64,000 bases of DNA, from NCBI RefSeq assembly GCF_042665295.1, contig NZ_JBHTCO010000014.1, forward strand, positions 62,001-126,000. The letters run 5' to 3'. A model generated the notes under the pieces. It had not been told where the DNA came from and ran no database searches. It saw only the letters and a program-made list of their open reading frames with translations. The translations under genes and the position numbers were made by a program. This document shows positions 43,354 through 52,597 of the stretch, one piece after another (the first letter of the stretch is position 1; each line of letters opens with the position of its first letter). This DNA is from Scopulibacillus_A cellulosilyticus (GTDB taxonomy: Bacteria; Bacillota; Bacilli; Bacillales; Sporolactobacillaceae).

Positions 43354-44028
43354 TTGAATATTAAGGAAAAAGGGCAAAAAACGAAAGATGAAGTGATTGA
43401 ATCAGCAATTAGATTGTTTAATATGAACGGTTATAATGGAACTTCGGTTCGCGCCATTGCAACAGAAGCGGGTGTCAATGTTGCTCTTGTCTCGTATTAT
43501 TTTGGCGGCAAAAAAGGTCTTTTGGAATATTTAATGTCATCTTTCTTGGAAGGTTACATTCATCACTTAGAACAAGCAATTACGGAAACAGAATTACCAG
43601 CAGCAGGTATTAATGAGCGTTTGCTGAAAATTGCTGATAAATTGATTCGCTATCAACAAGAATATTTTTATTTGGCACGTTTTGTACACAGGGAAATGAC
43701 ACTGGATTCGGTCTTAATAAGAGAATTGATGTCAACATATCTTATGAAGGAAAAGTATATGTTTGAAAAAGTTTTTGAAGCAGGCATTGAAACAGGGCAG
43801 ATTAAGAACATGCCAATAGACTTATTGGTTATGCAGTTTCGCGACATGATTATAATGCCTTTCCTGCAGCCGCAGTATATTCGAAAAGTCTATTATATGC
43901 AGCCGAAAGACGACTATTTTCGCCGCAGTTATCTTACTTTTATTGATCATTGGACCAAACAAATACTAGTTGAGCAGCATCGCGGCCAAATAGTGAAATA
44001 CCCAAGATTAAAGGCGGAGGCTACATGA
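43354..44028 (+). CDS. refZ: RefZ, TetR-family regulator of FtsZ ring positioning
   Basis: 224-aa TetR-type DNA-binding protein. Helix-turn-helix VRAIATEAGVNVALVSYYFGGKKGLLEYL; the C-terminal core has LIRELMSTYLMKEKYMFEKV and MPFLQPQYIRKVYYMQP, which closely match B. subtilis RefZ (YttP). RefZ binds sites near the origin and helps position the division septum in sporulation. It sits between ytsP and ezrA, as in B. subtilis. TTG start 43354 follows GAGGTGATG. Confidence 0.88.
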   Translation: MNIKEKGQKTKDEVIESAIRLFNMNGYNGTSVRAIATEAGVNVALVSYYFGGKKGLLEYLMSSFLEGYIHHLEQAITETELPAAGINERLLKIADKLIRYQQEYFYLARFVHREMTLDSVLIRELMSTYLMKEKYMFEKVFEAGIETGQIKNMPIDLLVMQFRDMIIMPFLQPQYIRKVYYMQPKDDYFRRSYLTFIDHWTKQILVEQHRGQIVKYPRLKAEAT

Positions 44029-44064
44029 GTTTATAAAGCAATAGACTAAAATGAAATAGATCAC

Positions 44065-44098
44065 AGAACCGGGATATTTGACCCCGGTTCTTTTTTTG
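44065..44098 (+). terminator. Rho-independent terminator after refZ
   Basis: A 9-bp stem, AGAACCGGG (44065-44073) / CCCGGTTCT (44083-44091), is followed by TTTTTTT. Confidence 0.88.
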
Positions 44099-44377
44099 CC
44101 TCTAAAATTCTCCATGTTTAATTCAGCTTTCTTTATTCAGCTATTAGATAATTGTTTTTACCCTATTATACTGCAATTTTTTTGTTTAACGGTAAAGTTA
44201 TAGATTAAACGTCAATTTTTGAGGTTTTATTAATAAAAATTTTGAAAATATCTTAGCAAATTGCTCATAAAATGGTATGATAAATAGTGCATAACTATCT
44301 GTTTTATCGTCAAACTTTGTTAAAATCATATATTATATGTTGGTTTTTGGAATAGGAAGAATGGAGGAAGCTTCCAT

Positions 44378-46054
44378 ATGTTTTATATCGTCTTGGGAAT
44401 CATTATAATACTCATTCTTGCCGTTGGTTACGGCACTTGGATGAGGAGGAAAACATACAGCCAGATCGATAAGTATGAATCATGGAAAATAGACATTACA
44501 AATCGCCAAATCACAGAAGAAATTTCACGTGTGAAAGAATTAAACGTTATTGGTGAAACAGAGAAAAAATTTGAAAGCTGGCGTAAGATTTGGGATGATA
44601 TTATCACAACTGAACTTCCTGGTGTTGAAACAATGCTGTTCAGTGCTGAGGAAGCAGCAGACAAATATCGTTTTGGACGCGCTTCGCAAATTTTAAAGAC
44701 AGTACATGAGAAACTTGATCAGGTTGAATCAAGGATTGCGGCGATGTTAAAAGACCTTCACGAAGTTGTAGACAGCGAGCAGCAGAACAGGGAAGACATT
44801 GTTGAAGTCAATGAAGCATATCATCAAATCAAAAAAGATTTGATAACAAAGCGGAGTCAGTTAAAGGATGCTGCCCCTTATTTAGAAAATGCTGTTAACC
44901 AAATCAGCCAAGACTTAAAAAGCTTTCATGAAGAAAATGAAAATGGCAATTACATAAAAGCGAGAGATATTCTTCTTCAAATAAAAAATCAATTATCTGT
45001 CATTTTGAATAATATTGTGGAAATCCCAAGTTTGTATAAAGAAATTCAGATTAATTTGCCTCAACAGATTAAAGAACTTCATGAAGGATATCATGAAATG
45101 ATTGAACAGGGTTACGTGCTGCGGCATCTGGATATCGAAAAACAGCTTCAGGAAATGGGAGAACAGCTTGCAATGTTCGAAAAAGATATAGAACAGGCTG
45201 AAATTAATGAGGCTTCTGAAGGTGTAAATAATATTCAAGAGCATTTGGATTGGTTATATCAACAATTGGAAAGAGAAGTATACAGCCGAAAACATCTTTT
45301 AGAAGCAGCACCGACATTGGAACAGGACTTAACTATTGTCCGGAAGAAAATAAACGAGCTGGATAAAGAAACTGAAGTTGTTCAACAAACTTATCAAATT
45401 GATAAAGATGATTTAAAAGTTCATGATGATATTGATCATGCCTATCTGCAACTTGAAAAAGACTTCAAAGAAGTAGATGAAGTATTAAAAGAAAAGAAGG
45501 AAGCTTTCAGTATTATTTTAGAAAAAGTAGAAGCTATGCGGGAGCAAGTAAGTGCATTGCGTGATTCAGCTGACGATTTCAAAGAAAAAATTAAGACTTT
45601 AAGAAAAGACGAGTTAGTGGCTAAAGAGTCGGTTCAGGATTTAAAACATAAATTACTGGAATCACGCAGGATTGTACAGAAAAGCAATTTGCCAGGTGTA
45701 CCGCACTCTTATGCGACAATTCTTGAAGAAGCACAAGAGTCGTTATTAGAAGTCCATGAAAAACTTGATAAAAAGCCTCTTGAAATGGCAACGGTACAAC
45801 AAGTGCTCGATGATGCCACCGATAAAGTTAATTACGTCCATGAGAAAACTCATGAAATGGTTAAAGCCTGCCAATTAGCAGAGTATTTGATCCAGTACGG
45901 CAATCGTTACCGAAATCGTGATCCGCGCGTCCGTGAAGAATTAATTAGGGCAGAAGAATATTTTAGAGATTACAATTATCAGGATGCCTTTGAAATTGCT
46001 TTATCGGTTATTAAACCATATGAGCCGGACGTATTAAAAAGATTTGAAGAATAA
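44378..46054 (+). CDS. ezrA: EzrA, septation ring formation regulator
   Basis: 558-aa membrane protein with a single N-terminal transmembrane helix (residues 2-19) followed by spectrin-like coiled-coil repeats through the C-terminus. EzrA binds FtsZ and prevents extra Z-rings. The N-terminal WMRRKTYSQIDKYESWK and the C-terminal NRYRNRDPRVREELIRAE with YNYQDAFEIAL (QNR patch region) match the family. GGAGGAAG precedes ATG 44378. Own terminator follows. Confidence 0.95.
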   Translation: MFYIVLGIIIILILAVGYGTWMRRKTYSQIDKYESWKIDITNRQITEEISRVKELNVIGETEKKFESWRKIWDDIITTELPGVETMLFSAEEAADKYRFGRASQILKTVHEKLDQVESRIAAMLKDLHEVVDSEQQNREDIVEVNEAYHQIKKDLITKRSQLKDAAPYLENAVNQISQDLKSFHEENENGNYIKARDILLQIKNQLSVILNNIVEIPSLYKEIQINLPQQIKELHEGYHEMIEQGYVLRHLDIEKQLQEMGEQLAMFEKDIEQAEINEASEGVNNIQEHLDWLYQQLEREVYSRKHLLEAAPTLEQDLTIVRKKINELDKETEVVQQTYQIDKDDLKVHDDIDHAYLQLEKDFKEVDEVLKEKKEAFSIILEKVEAMREQVSALRDSADDFKEKIKTLRKDELVAKESVQDLKHKLLESRRIVQKSNLPGVPHSYATILEEAQESLLEVHEKLDKKPLEMATVQQVLDDATDKVNYVHEKTHEMVKACQLAEYLIQYGNRYRNRDPRVREELIRAEEYFRDYNYQDAFEIALSVIKPYEPDVLKRFEE

Positions 46055-46055
46055 G

Positions 46056-46092
46056 AACCACTCCTGCATGTTAAGCAGGAGTGGTTTTTTAA
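46056..46092 (+). terminator. Rho-independent terminator after ezrA
   Basis: A perfect 12-bp stem, AACCACTCCTGC (46056-46067) / GCAGGAGTGGTT (46075-46086), is followed by TTTT. Confidence 0.88.
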
Positions 46093-46226
46093 AGGGATAT
46101 CATGTGTTAAAATAAATTTCGCTGAGTACAAGATTTTTAAAAAGAATAATGAACAAAATAATATAATCTTGGCTATCGCTTTGAAAAAAACTCCCGAACC
46201 ATGCCAAGATTTAAAGGAGTTTTTAA

Positions 46227-47369
46227 ATGATTTATCTGGATAATAGTGCAACAACAAAGCCTTTGCCTGAAGTGTTAGACACTTTTCGGATTGTTTCCGA
46301 GAAATTTTTTGCTAATCCTTCTTCTATTCATAACCTTGGAAGTCTTTCTGAAGAAATGCTGAAAAAGTCAAGACATCAAGCTGCACAGCTCCTTGGCGTT
46401 AAAGACGACGAAATAACTTTTACATCCGGGGGAACTGAAGGGAATAATTTAGCTATTAAAGGTGCTGCATTTTCCTACCGTAATAGAGGCAAACATATCA
46501 TCACGACAGAAATAGAGCATGCTTCGGGATATAATGCTTTTAAACAATTGGAGAATGAGGGCTTTGATGTTACTTATCTTCCTGTCAAACAGGACGGCAG
46601 AGTATCAGTTCAGGCTGTTAAAGATGCAATAAGAGAAGATACTATCCTTGTTTCGATGATTCATGTTAATAATGAAGTAGGAACCATTCAGCCTGTTCAA
46701 GAAATTGGTCATTATCTAAAATCCTTAAATAAGGTTTTATTTCATGTAGATCATGTTCAAGGCATCGGTAAGGTACCGCTTAACCTATCTGACAGCGGCA
46801 TTGATATGTGTTCAATTTCGGGTCATAAATTCCACAGTCCAAAAGGAACAGGCTTATTATATGTGCGCCGCGGTGTTAATTTATCTCCGCTGTTTTCCGG
46901 CGGAAGCCAAGAGTTAAACCGCAGGGCAGGTACGGAAAATTTACCGGGTATTGCAGCTATGGTTAAGGCGCTGAGGCTGACCTTGGAAGAATATCAGCAC
47001 CACTTGGGCAAACTTCAAGATTTGCAAAATAAAATGAGGACTGCGTTTAATACTAATGAACATATGATTGTTCACACACCTAGTGAGAATGCTGCACCTC
47101 ATATTTTGAATGTGACGGTAAAAGGGATAAAATCAGAGGTTTTAGTCCATGCCCTTGAAGAAGAAGAAATATATGTATCGACCAAATCAGCCTGTTCCTC
47201 CAAAGAAGGCGGTGCAAGCCGGGTCCTGCTAGCAATGGGCGTTCCGGAAGACGAGGCGGCTCAGGCGATTCGGATTAGTTTATCATACCAAACTAAAGAA
47301 GATGAAATTAAAACTTTTATAGATACGCTTAATAAAAAAATAAAGCAATTGAAATTCGTAATGGGGTGA
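46227..47369 (+). CDS. nifZ: Cysteine desulfurase (NifZ/IscS type) paired with ThiI
   Basis: 380-aa PLP enzyme that takes sulfur from cysteine as a persulfide. YLDNSATTKPLPEVL at the N-terminus, SISGHKFHSPKGTG with the PLP lysine, and STKSACSSKEGG with the catalytic cysteine. In B. subtilis the equivalent gene feeds ThiI for 4-thiouridine in tRNA. It overlaps the thiI frame and is cotranscribed with it. AAAGGAG precedes ATG 46227. Confidence 0.93.
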   Translation: MIYLDNSATTKPLPEVLDTFRIVSEKFFANPSSIHNLGSLSEEMLKKSRHQAAQLLGVKDDEITFTSGGTEGNNLAIKGAAFSYRNRGKHIITTEIEHASGYNAFKQLENEGFDVTYLPVKQDGRVSVQAVKDAIREDTILVSMIHVNNEVGTIQPVQEIGHYLKSLNKVLFHVDHVQGIGKVPLNLSDSGIDMCSISGHKFHSPKGTGLLYVRRGVNLSPLFSGGSQELNRRAGTENLPGIAAMVKALRLTLEEYQHHLGKLQDLQNKMRTAFNTNEHMIVHTPSENAAPHILNVTVKGIKSEVLVHALEEEEIYVSTKSACSSKEGGASRVLLAMGVPEDEAAQAIRISLSYQTKEDEIKTFIDTLNKKIKQLKFVMG

Positions 47370-47374
47370 CCTTG

Positions 47375-48580
47375 GTGATTTATGATTATTTGATCGTCCG
47401 ATTTGGCGAGCTAACCTTAAAAGGGAAAAACAGGAATAAATTTATTGACCGGTTATATGTAACTGTTAAAGAGAAATTAAAGCCCTTTCCGCAACTTAAA
47501 CTTAAAAGGCACTTTGATGATATAGAGATTCAGTTAAATAATGAGCCTATTCAACAAGTGACTGATGTATTAACGAAAATTTTTGGCATACAAACAATTC
47601 GCGCTGCCATTAAGGTTGAAAATGACTTAGAAAGTATAAAACAAGGCGCATTAAAAATTATTAAGAGTGAAGAGGCCAATATCAAGACATTTAAAATATC
47701 AGCTAAGCGAAAAAATAAAAAGTTTCCAACTGGATCTGATGAATTAAATCGTACACTTGGCGGACATATTTTAACAAATACAGAAGATATTAAAGTTGAT
47801 GTCCATCAACCTGATATTAATCTCCGTGTTGAAGTCATGGAGCATGAAACAAGAATTTATGGAAAAGATTTTAAAGGAGCCGGGGGGCTGCCTGCAGGTT
47901 CAAGCGGCAAAGTTCTTCTAATGCTTTCCGGGGGGATTGACAGCCCGGTTGCCGGTTATTTGATGCAAAAGCGGGGCGCGGTGTTAGAGGCTATTCACTT
48001 CCACAGTCCCCCGTATACTAATGAGCGCGCCCGCCAAAAAGTTATTGACCTTACCGAAAAGTTAAATGATTTTGGAGGGCAAGTAAAACTTCATATTGTT
48101 CCATTTACTGATATTCAAATACAAATCAGGGATAAAATGCCTGATAATTATCGAATGACAATGATGAGAAGAATGATGCTTAGAATAGCCGAAAAGCTTG
48201 CAGAAAAACGCGGTGCGTTAGCTATAGCTACAGGTGAAAGCTTAGGACAAGTTGCCAGTCAAACGCTTGAAAGCATGAATACGATTAATGAAGTAACAAA
48301 TTTACCTGTGCTAAGACCGCTTTTAACAATGGATAAAGTTGAAATTATCGATATTGCTCATAAAATTAATACCTATGATATTTCAATAAGGCCGTACGAA
48401 GATTGCTGTACACTGTTTTTGCCAAGCGCGCCAAAAACTAAACCTAACCGTGAACATGCGAATAAGTTTGAAATTGATTTCCCGATTAATGAATTGATTC
48501 AAGAAGCGATAGATGGAATAGAAACGATTGATCTCAGAGAACAAAATAATAAAACATCCTTAATGGATGAATTATTGTAA
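47375..48580 (+). CDS. thiI: tRNA 4-thiouridine synthetase ThiI
   Basis: 401-aa tRNA sulfurtransferase: N-terminal ferredoxin-like and THUMP domain (residues ~1-165), then a PP-loop ATPase (LMLSGGIDSPVAGYL). It lacks the C-terminal rhodanese domain, as in other Bacillus. It uses sulfur from the adjacent desulfurase for s4U8 in tRNA. The frame opens at GTG 47366; GTG 47375 is better spaced from GGGGTGA. DCCTLFLPSAPKT near the end is family-typical. A direct role in thiamine synthesis is not implied in organisms with this form. Confidence 0.94.
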   Translation: MIYDYLIVRFGELTLKGKNRNKFIDRLYVTVKEKLKPFPQLKLKRHFDDIEIQLNNEPIQQVTDVLTKIFGIQTIRAAIKVENDLESIKQGALKIIKSEEANIKTFKISAKRKNKKFPTGSDELNRTLGGHILTNTEDIKVDVHQPDINLRVEVMEHETRIYGKDFKGAGGLPAGSSGKVLLMLSGGIDSPVAGYLMQKRGAVLEAIHFHSPPYTNERARQKVIDLTEKLNDFGGQVKLHIVPFTDIQIQIRDKMPDNYRMTMMRRMMLRIAEKLAEKRGALAIATGESLGQVASQTLESMNTINEVTNLPVLRPLLTMDKVEIIDIAHKINTYDISIRPYEDCCTLFLPSAPKTKPNREHANKFEIDFPINELIQEAIDGIETIDLREQNNKTSLMDELL

Positions 48581-48721
48581 AGAAAACGATACTTCTTCGA
48601 ATAAACTTCGGCGCAGGAACACCCACTATCATTTGAAACTTAAAATTGGCTTCTTCGTTGATTTTCAACATTGTAGCCAATTTATACTTCAACGTATAAA
48701 AAAAGCCAGCTTTAAATGAAT

Positions 48722-48762
48722 TGCACCCCAATTATTAGACACAACTAACAATTGGAGGTGCA
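48722..48762. repeat. IS-end-like inverted repeat
   Basis: TGCACCCCAATTATTAG (48722-48738) and CTAACAATTGGAGGTGCA (48745-48762) form a long hairpin with a 6-base loop, followed by GTTTTTTA. It looks like two insertion-sequence ends joined without a transposase. It can also act as a terminator. The rest of the gap 48581-48867 contains a weaker inverted repeat (AAATTGGCT 48646 / AGCCAATTT 48675) and no gene. Confidence 0.55.
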
Positions 48763-48867
48763 GTTTTTTATGGCTTTTTGTTTATTATTTTTCAATAATT
48801 ACCAAGAAAATAATGAATTGAAAAGGCTTCAAAAGCAAAATATATACTCACAAGGAGGTGAGACAGA

Positions 48868-49074
48868 ATGGCAAACAATAGCAATCAAATTCTTGTTCCT
48901 GGTGTTGAGCAAGCTCTTGATCAAATGAAAGTGGAAATTGCTCAAGAATTCGGTGTTCAACTTGGTGCTGATACTACTTCCCGTGCTAACGGTTCTGTTG
49001 GTGGTGAAATCACTAAACGTCTTGTAGCAGCTGCACAACAACAATTTGCTGGAGCTGGACATCCTCAAGCTTAA
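48868..49074 (+). CDS. sspA: Small acid-soluble spore protein, alpha/beta type
   Basis: 68-aa DNA-coating spore protein. LVPGVEQALDQMKVEIAQEFGV carries the GPR protease cleavage region and TTSRANGSVGGEITKRLVA the second conserved helix. It saturates spore DNA, protecting it from UV and heat, and is degraded at germination. AAGGAGGTGA precedes ATG 48868. Location near thiI and ytcI matches B. subtilis sspA. A sigma-G promoter (TGAATT...CAAAATA, 48814-48842) is possible but weak. Confidence 0.95.
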   Translation: MANNSNQILVPGVEQALDQMKVEIAQEFGVQLGADTTSRANGSVGGEITKRLVAAAQQQFAGAGHPQA

Positions 49075-49099
49075 CAAAAATCATATATCCATTGGCTAA

Positions 49100-49127
49100 A
49101 AGAGCGGCGGTTGCCGCTCTTATTTTG
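49100..49127 (+). terminator. Rho-independent terminator after the spore protein gene
   Basis: A 9-bp GC-rich stem, AAGAGCGGC (49100-49108) / GCCGCTCTT (49113-49121), is followed by ATTTT. Confidence 0.85.
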
Positions 49128-49243
49128 GTTCTATCATTATCTAGTTTTTTTATTTTTAAAGCTAGAATAAGCTGCTTCCTATCTTCAAAATATTATTATA
49201 ATTATATATAATAAGATTAACCTTGAATTTAGGAGGAGTTATC

Positions 49244-50815
49244 ATGGAAGATCTTATTGCTCCGGAAATCTATAACTTAACAGATGAAATTGAAGCGTTT
49301 GCTAGAGATCCCCAAAGAATAGCTTTGAAATTTGAAGATTTAAAGGGTGAAACGGCTGAGATTACCTATGCTGATTTGATTAAACGCTCAAATCAATTAG
49401 CTAACGGAATGCTCTCAAAAGGTTTAAAAAAAGGCGATCGTATTCTGATTATGATGCCCAGATCTATTGAAACATATATCGCTTATATAGCCAGCTTAAA
49501 ATCCGGATTAGTCATTATACCATCATCAGAAATGCTGCGTGCCAAGGATTTATCATATCGAATACAACATGCTGAAGTAAAAGCCGTTTTAATTCATGAT
49601 GATCTTGCGGATCGTGTGGACAAGCAGGATGAAAAGAACCTCCTATTAAAGGTGACAACCAGTCCGATTAATAAAACGGGATGGGTTACATTAGATGAGA
49701 TAATGGAAAATCAATCAAAGGACCAAACACCGCAAATAGAAACCAGAAGTGATGATATGGCATTTATTTCTTATACATCCGGGACAACGGGCCAACCAAA
49801 AGGCGTTGTACATACCCATGGCTGGGCGTATGCTCACCTTCGTACTGCCTCAAACAGCTGGATGGATATCCAAATGGGCGACATGGTTTGGGCAACGGCG
49901 GGACCTGGTTGGCAAAAATGGCTTTGGAGCCCGTTTATTTCCACACTTGGGAGCGGAGCAACAGGCTTTGTATACCAAGGGCCGTTTGATCCTGAAGTTT
50001 ATTTGAATTTATTGGATAAATATGAAATTAATGTTCTTTGCTGTACACCAACTGAGTATAGGCTGATGGCAAAAGTCGATAATCTATCTGCTTATCATCT
50101 TGGAAAATTAAGAAGCGCGGTTTCCGCTGGAGAACCATTAAACCGTGAAGTTATTGATATATTTAAGGAATACTTTGATATTGATGTTCGGGACGGTTAT
50201 GGTCAGACAGAAAATACACTTCTGGTAGGGACTGTAAAAGGAATGGAGGCAAAACCCGGATCAATGGGGAAACCAACGCCAGGGAACTTAGTCGAAATCA
50301 TTACCGAAGAAGGCGAAGCGGCTGATGTCGGTGAAATTGGCGATATTGCTGTACACCGCAGCACTCCGGCGTTATTTAAAGAATATTTTAAAGATCCGGA
50401 GCGTACAAAAGCGGCTTTTCGCGGTGATTATTATGTAACAGGAGACAAAGCTAAAAAGGACAAGGATGGATACTTTTGGTTTGAAGGACGCGGAGACGAT
50501 ATTATTATAAGCTCCGGCTATACAATTGGACCGTTTGAGGTTGAAGATGCTTTGGTTAAGCATTCAAAAGTAAAGGAATGTGCCGTTGTAGCAAGTCCGG
50601 ATGAAATAAGAGGCAACATTGTCAAAGCATTTGTTATATTAAAAAATCCAGATGATGCATGTGAAAAGAATCTTGTTAAAGAATTACAAGATCATGTAAA
50701 AACTTTAACAGCACCGTATAAATATCCAAGAAAAATTGAATTTGTTAAAGATTTGCCAAAAACAACCTCAGGGAAGATCCGCAGAATAGAACTTAGGCAA
50801 AGGGAATCGATTTAA
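49244..50815 (+). CDS. ytcI: Medium/branched-chain acyl-CoA synthetase (YtcI type)
   Basis: 523-aa AMP-forming ligase: SYTSGTTGQPKGVVH (P-loop), DGYGQTENTL, YVTGDKAKKDKDGYFWFEGR (hinge) and PKTTSGKIRRIEL with the C-terminal lysine. It resembles MbcS-like short/branched fatty acyl-CoA synthetases; in B. subtilis ytcI lies beside sspA and ytcJ, as here. ATG 49244 follows AGGAGGAG; an in-frame TTG lies at 49223. Substrate chain length cannot be read from sequence. Confidence 0.9.
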   Translation: MEDLIAPEIYNLTDEIEAFARDPQRIALKFEDLKGETAEITYADLIKRSNQLANGMLSKGLKKGDRILIMMPRSIETYIAYIASLKSGLVIIPSSEMLRAKDLSYRIQHAEVKAVLIHDDLADRVDKQDEKNLLLKVTTSPINKTGWVTLDEIMENQSKDQTPQIETRSDDMAFISYTSGTTGQPKGVVHTHGWAYAHLRTASNSWMDIQMGDMVWATAGPGWQKWLWSPFISTLGSGATGFVYQGPFDPEVYLNLLDKYEINVLCCTPTEYRLMAKVDNLSAYHLGKLRSAVSAGEPLNREVIDIFKEYFDIDVRDGYGQTENTLLVGTVKGMEAKPGSMGKPTPGNLVEIITEEGEAADVGEIGDIAVHRSTPALFKEYFKDPERTKAAFRGDYYVTGDKAKKDKDGYFWFEGRGDDIIISSGYTIGPFEVEDALVKHSKVKECAVVASPDEIRGNIVKAFVILKNPDDACEKNLVKELQDHVKTLTAPYKYPRKIEFVKDLPKTTSGKIRRIELRQRESI

Positions 50816-50816
50816 G

Positions 50817-50901
50817 TACGTGTTTAAAAAGAAGGACAAACAGGGCCGACACAACGAAGAAATTCGACAGTCATGTTTCCCGAACTTTTTGAACATCTTC
50901 T
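50817..50901. repeat. Internally deleted copy of the dlt-locus repeat
   Basis: These 85 bases carry both ends of the element at 15576-15880 in reverse orientation. GGACAAACAGGGCC (50833-50846) corresponds to its right end. CAACGAAGAAATTCG, then GTTTCCCGAAC and TTTTTGAACAT, correspond to its left end. The roughly 220-base middle is missing. Confidence 0.75.
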
Positions 50902-50907
50902 AAAAAT

Positions 50908-50931
50908 GCCGATCATTGTATCGGCCTTTTC
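50908..50931 (+). terminator. Short terminator before ytcJ
   Basis: GCCGAT (50908-50913) / ATCGGC (50920-50925) followed by CTTTTCT. Confidence 0.65.
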
Positions 50932-50958
50932 TCATGAAATCATAAAGGAGGGATAACT

Positions 50959-52557
50959 ATGGGAACTCTCTGGCTTGGACGAGTTCGAACGATGGTAAAT
51001 GAAAATGATGTACAAGAAGCCATTTATGTTGAAAATGGTTTGATAAAAGAGGTTGGAAAAGAAATTGTTCTTAAGAACAAATATAAATATAATATTGATC
51101 AAGTGATTAATATGCATTCTGATACTATTTTTCCAGGCTTCGTTGATAGTCATTTACATATTTTGGCTAATGGTCTTAAATTATCAAGACTTGATTTGTC
51201 GGGGGTAACATCCAGTGAGGAAATGATACAGCTGTTGGCTGAGCGGGTTAACGAAACCAAACCTAATCAATGGGTACTTGGAGACGCTTGGAATGAAAAT
51301 AATTTCCCGGATAGAAAAATATTTCACCGAAGAGAATTAGACACGATTGCCCCGCACCACCCAATGGCATTGACTCGGGTATGTCAGCATGCAATTCTGG
51401 CAAATTCACTGGCTTTAGCCGAAGCGGGAATTGATCAGGACACCCCTGATCCGCCGGGAGGGATTATTGTTCGTGATGAGAATGGCATGCCGACGGGGTT
51501 ATTGCTTGATCAAGCCAAATTTTTATTAACTGAAGTTATACCGCCGCTTACCGATGAGGAATTAGATCAAATATGCCAAACATCTATTGATTATTTGCTG
51601 TCTGTTGGATGTGTTGGCGGGCACAGTGAAGACCTGAACAGTTATGGCGGTTTTACCCGAACATTGAATACATATCAGCGGATTCTTAATCAAACAGATA
51701 GAAGGTTTCGTCTTAACTTATTAGTCCATCATGAAGTTGTGGATGATATGCATCATGCTGGATGGACAAGTGAATCAAAGATAGGTGATATTGAGTTTGG
51801 TGCAATGAAAATATTTTCTGACGGGGCCTATGGCGGAAGAACAGCACTATTAAGACATCCCTATAATGATGCACCGGAAACAAGCGGGGTTTGTATACAT
51901 GAACCTGAAGAATTAAAACAATTGGTGCGCAAGGCCAGAGATTATCATATGGCGGTAGCGATTCATGCGATTGGCGACTTATCATTGCAATATGCTGTCG
52001 ACGCTATAGAGGCCTATCCGCCGCCAAAAGGAAAGAGAGATCGTCTCATTCACGGCCAGCTTGTACCGGTTGATTTACGGCATCGTATTAAAAAGCTGCC
52101 TGTAACCATTGATATTCAACCTCAATTTGTTACATCCGACTTCCCTTGGGTTATTGAGCGGCTGGGGGAAAGCCGTATGCCGGATGCCTATGCATGGCGG
52201 ACACTTATTAGCGAAGGGATAGTATGTGCCGGAGGATCAGATGCTCCGATTGAATTAGCAGATCCGATATTAGGGATATATGCTGCTGTCAGCAGAAAAA
52301 AAGCAGATGATAGCCACCAAGGCTATATCCCTGATCAAAAGTTGTCAGCTTACCAAGCCGTTCAGCTTTATACATACGGCAGCGCTCATGCAATAGATAA
52401 AGAAGAAAAAACAGGGAAAATCGCGCCCGGCTTCCAAGCGGATTTTACTATTTTAAATCAAGATCTTTTATCAATTGATCAAGAAGAAATATTAAATACA
52501 AAAGTTACTTCTACGGTTGTAGACAATCATATTGTATATCAAAGAAAAAGCGTTTGA
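50959..52557 (+). CDS. ytcJ: YtcJ, amidohydrolase-family metal-dependent hydrolase
   Basis: 532-aa amidohydrolase of the YtcJ/NfdA group. FPGFVDSHLHILANG (first metal motif), AVAIHAIGDLS, RLIHGQLV and AGGSDAPIE supply the metal and proton-transfer residues, and PGFQADFTILN closes the barrel. Members hydrolyse N-formyl or similar amides; the physiological substrate is unknown. AAAGGAGGG precedes ATG 50959. The stop codon sits inside the terminator stem shared with nadK2. Confidence 0.9.
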   Translation: MGTLWLGRVRTMVNENDVQEAIYVENGLIKEVGKEIVLKNKYKYNIDQVINMHSDTIFPGFVDSHLHILANGLKLSRLDLSGVTSSEEMIQLLAERVNETKPNQWVLGDAWNENNFPDRKIFHRRELDTIAPHHPMALTRVCQHAILANSLALAEAGIDQDTPDPPGGIIVRDENGMPTGLLLDQAKFLLTEVIPPLTDEELDQICQTSIDYLLSVGCVGGHSEDLNSYGGFTRTLNTYQRILNQTDRRFRLNLLVHHEVVDDMHHAGWTSESKIGDIEFGAMKIFSDGAYGGRTALLRHPYNDAPETSGVCIHEPEELKQLVRKARDYHMAVAIHAIGDLSLQYAVDAIEAYPPPKGKRDRLIHGQLVPVDLRHRIKKLPVTIDIQPQFVTSDFPWVIERLGESRMPDAYAWRTLISEGIVCAGGSDAPIELADPILGIYAAVSRKKADDSHQGYIPDQKLSAYQAVQLYTYGSAHAIDKEEKTGKIAPGFQADFTILNQDLLSIDQEEILNTKVTSTVVDNHIVYQRKSV

Positions 52558-52580
52558 ATAGTTCAAACGCTTTACTCCTT
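52547..52580. terminator. Bidirectional terminator between ytcJ and nadK2
   Basis: A perfect 12-bp stem, AAAGCGTTTGAA (52547-52558) / TTCAAACGCTTT (52562-52573), with loop TAG, which is the stop codon region of ytcJ. Confidence 0.82.
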
Positions 52581-52597
52581 TTATTGAGGACTTCTTT

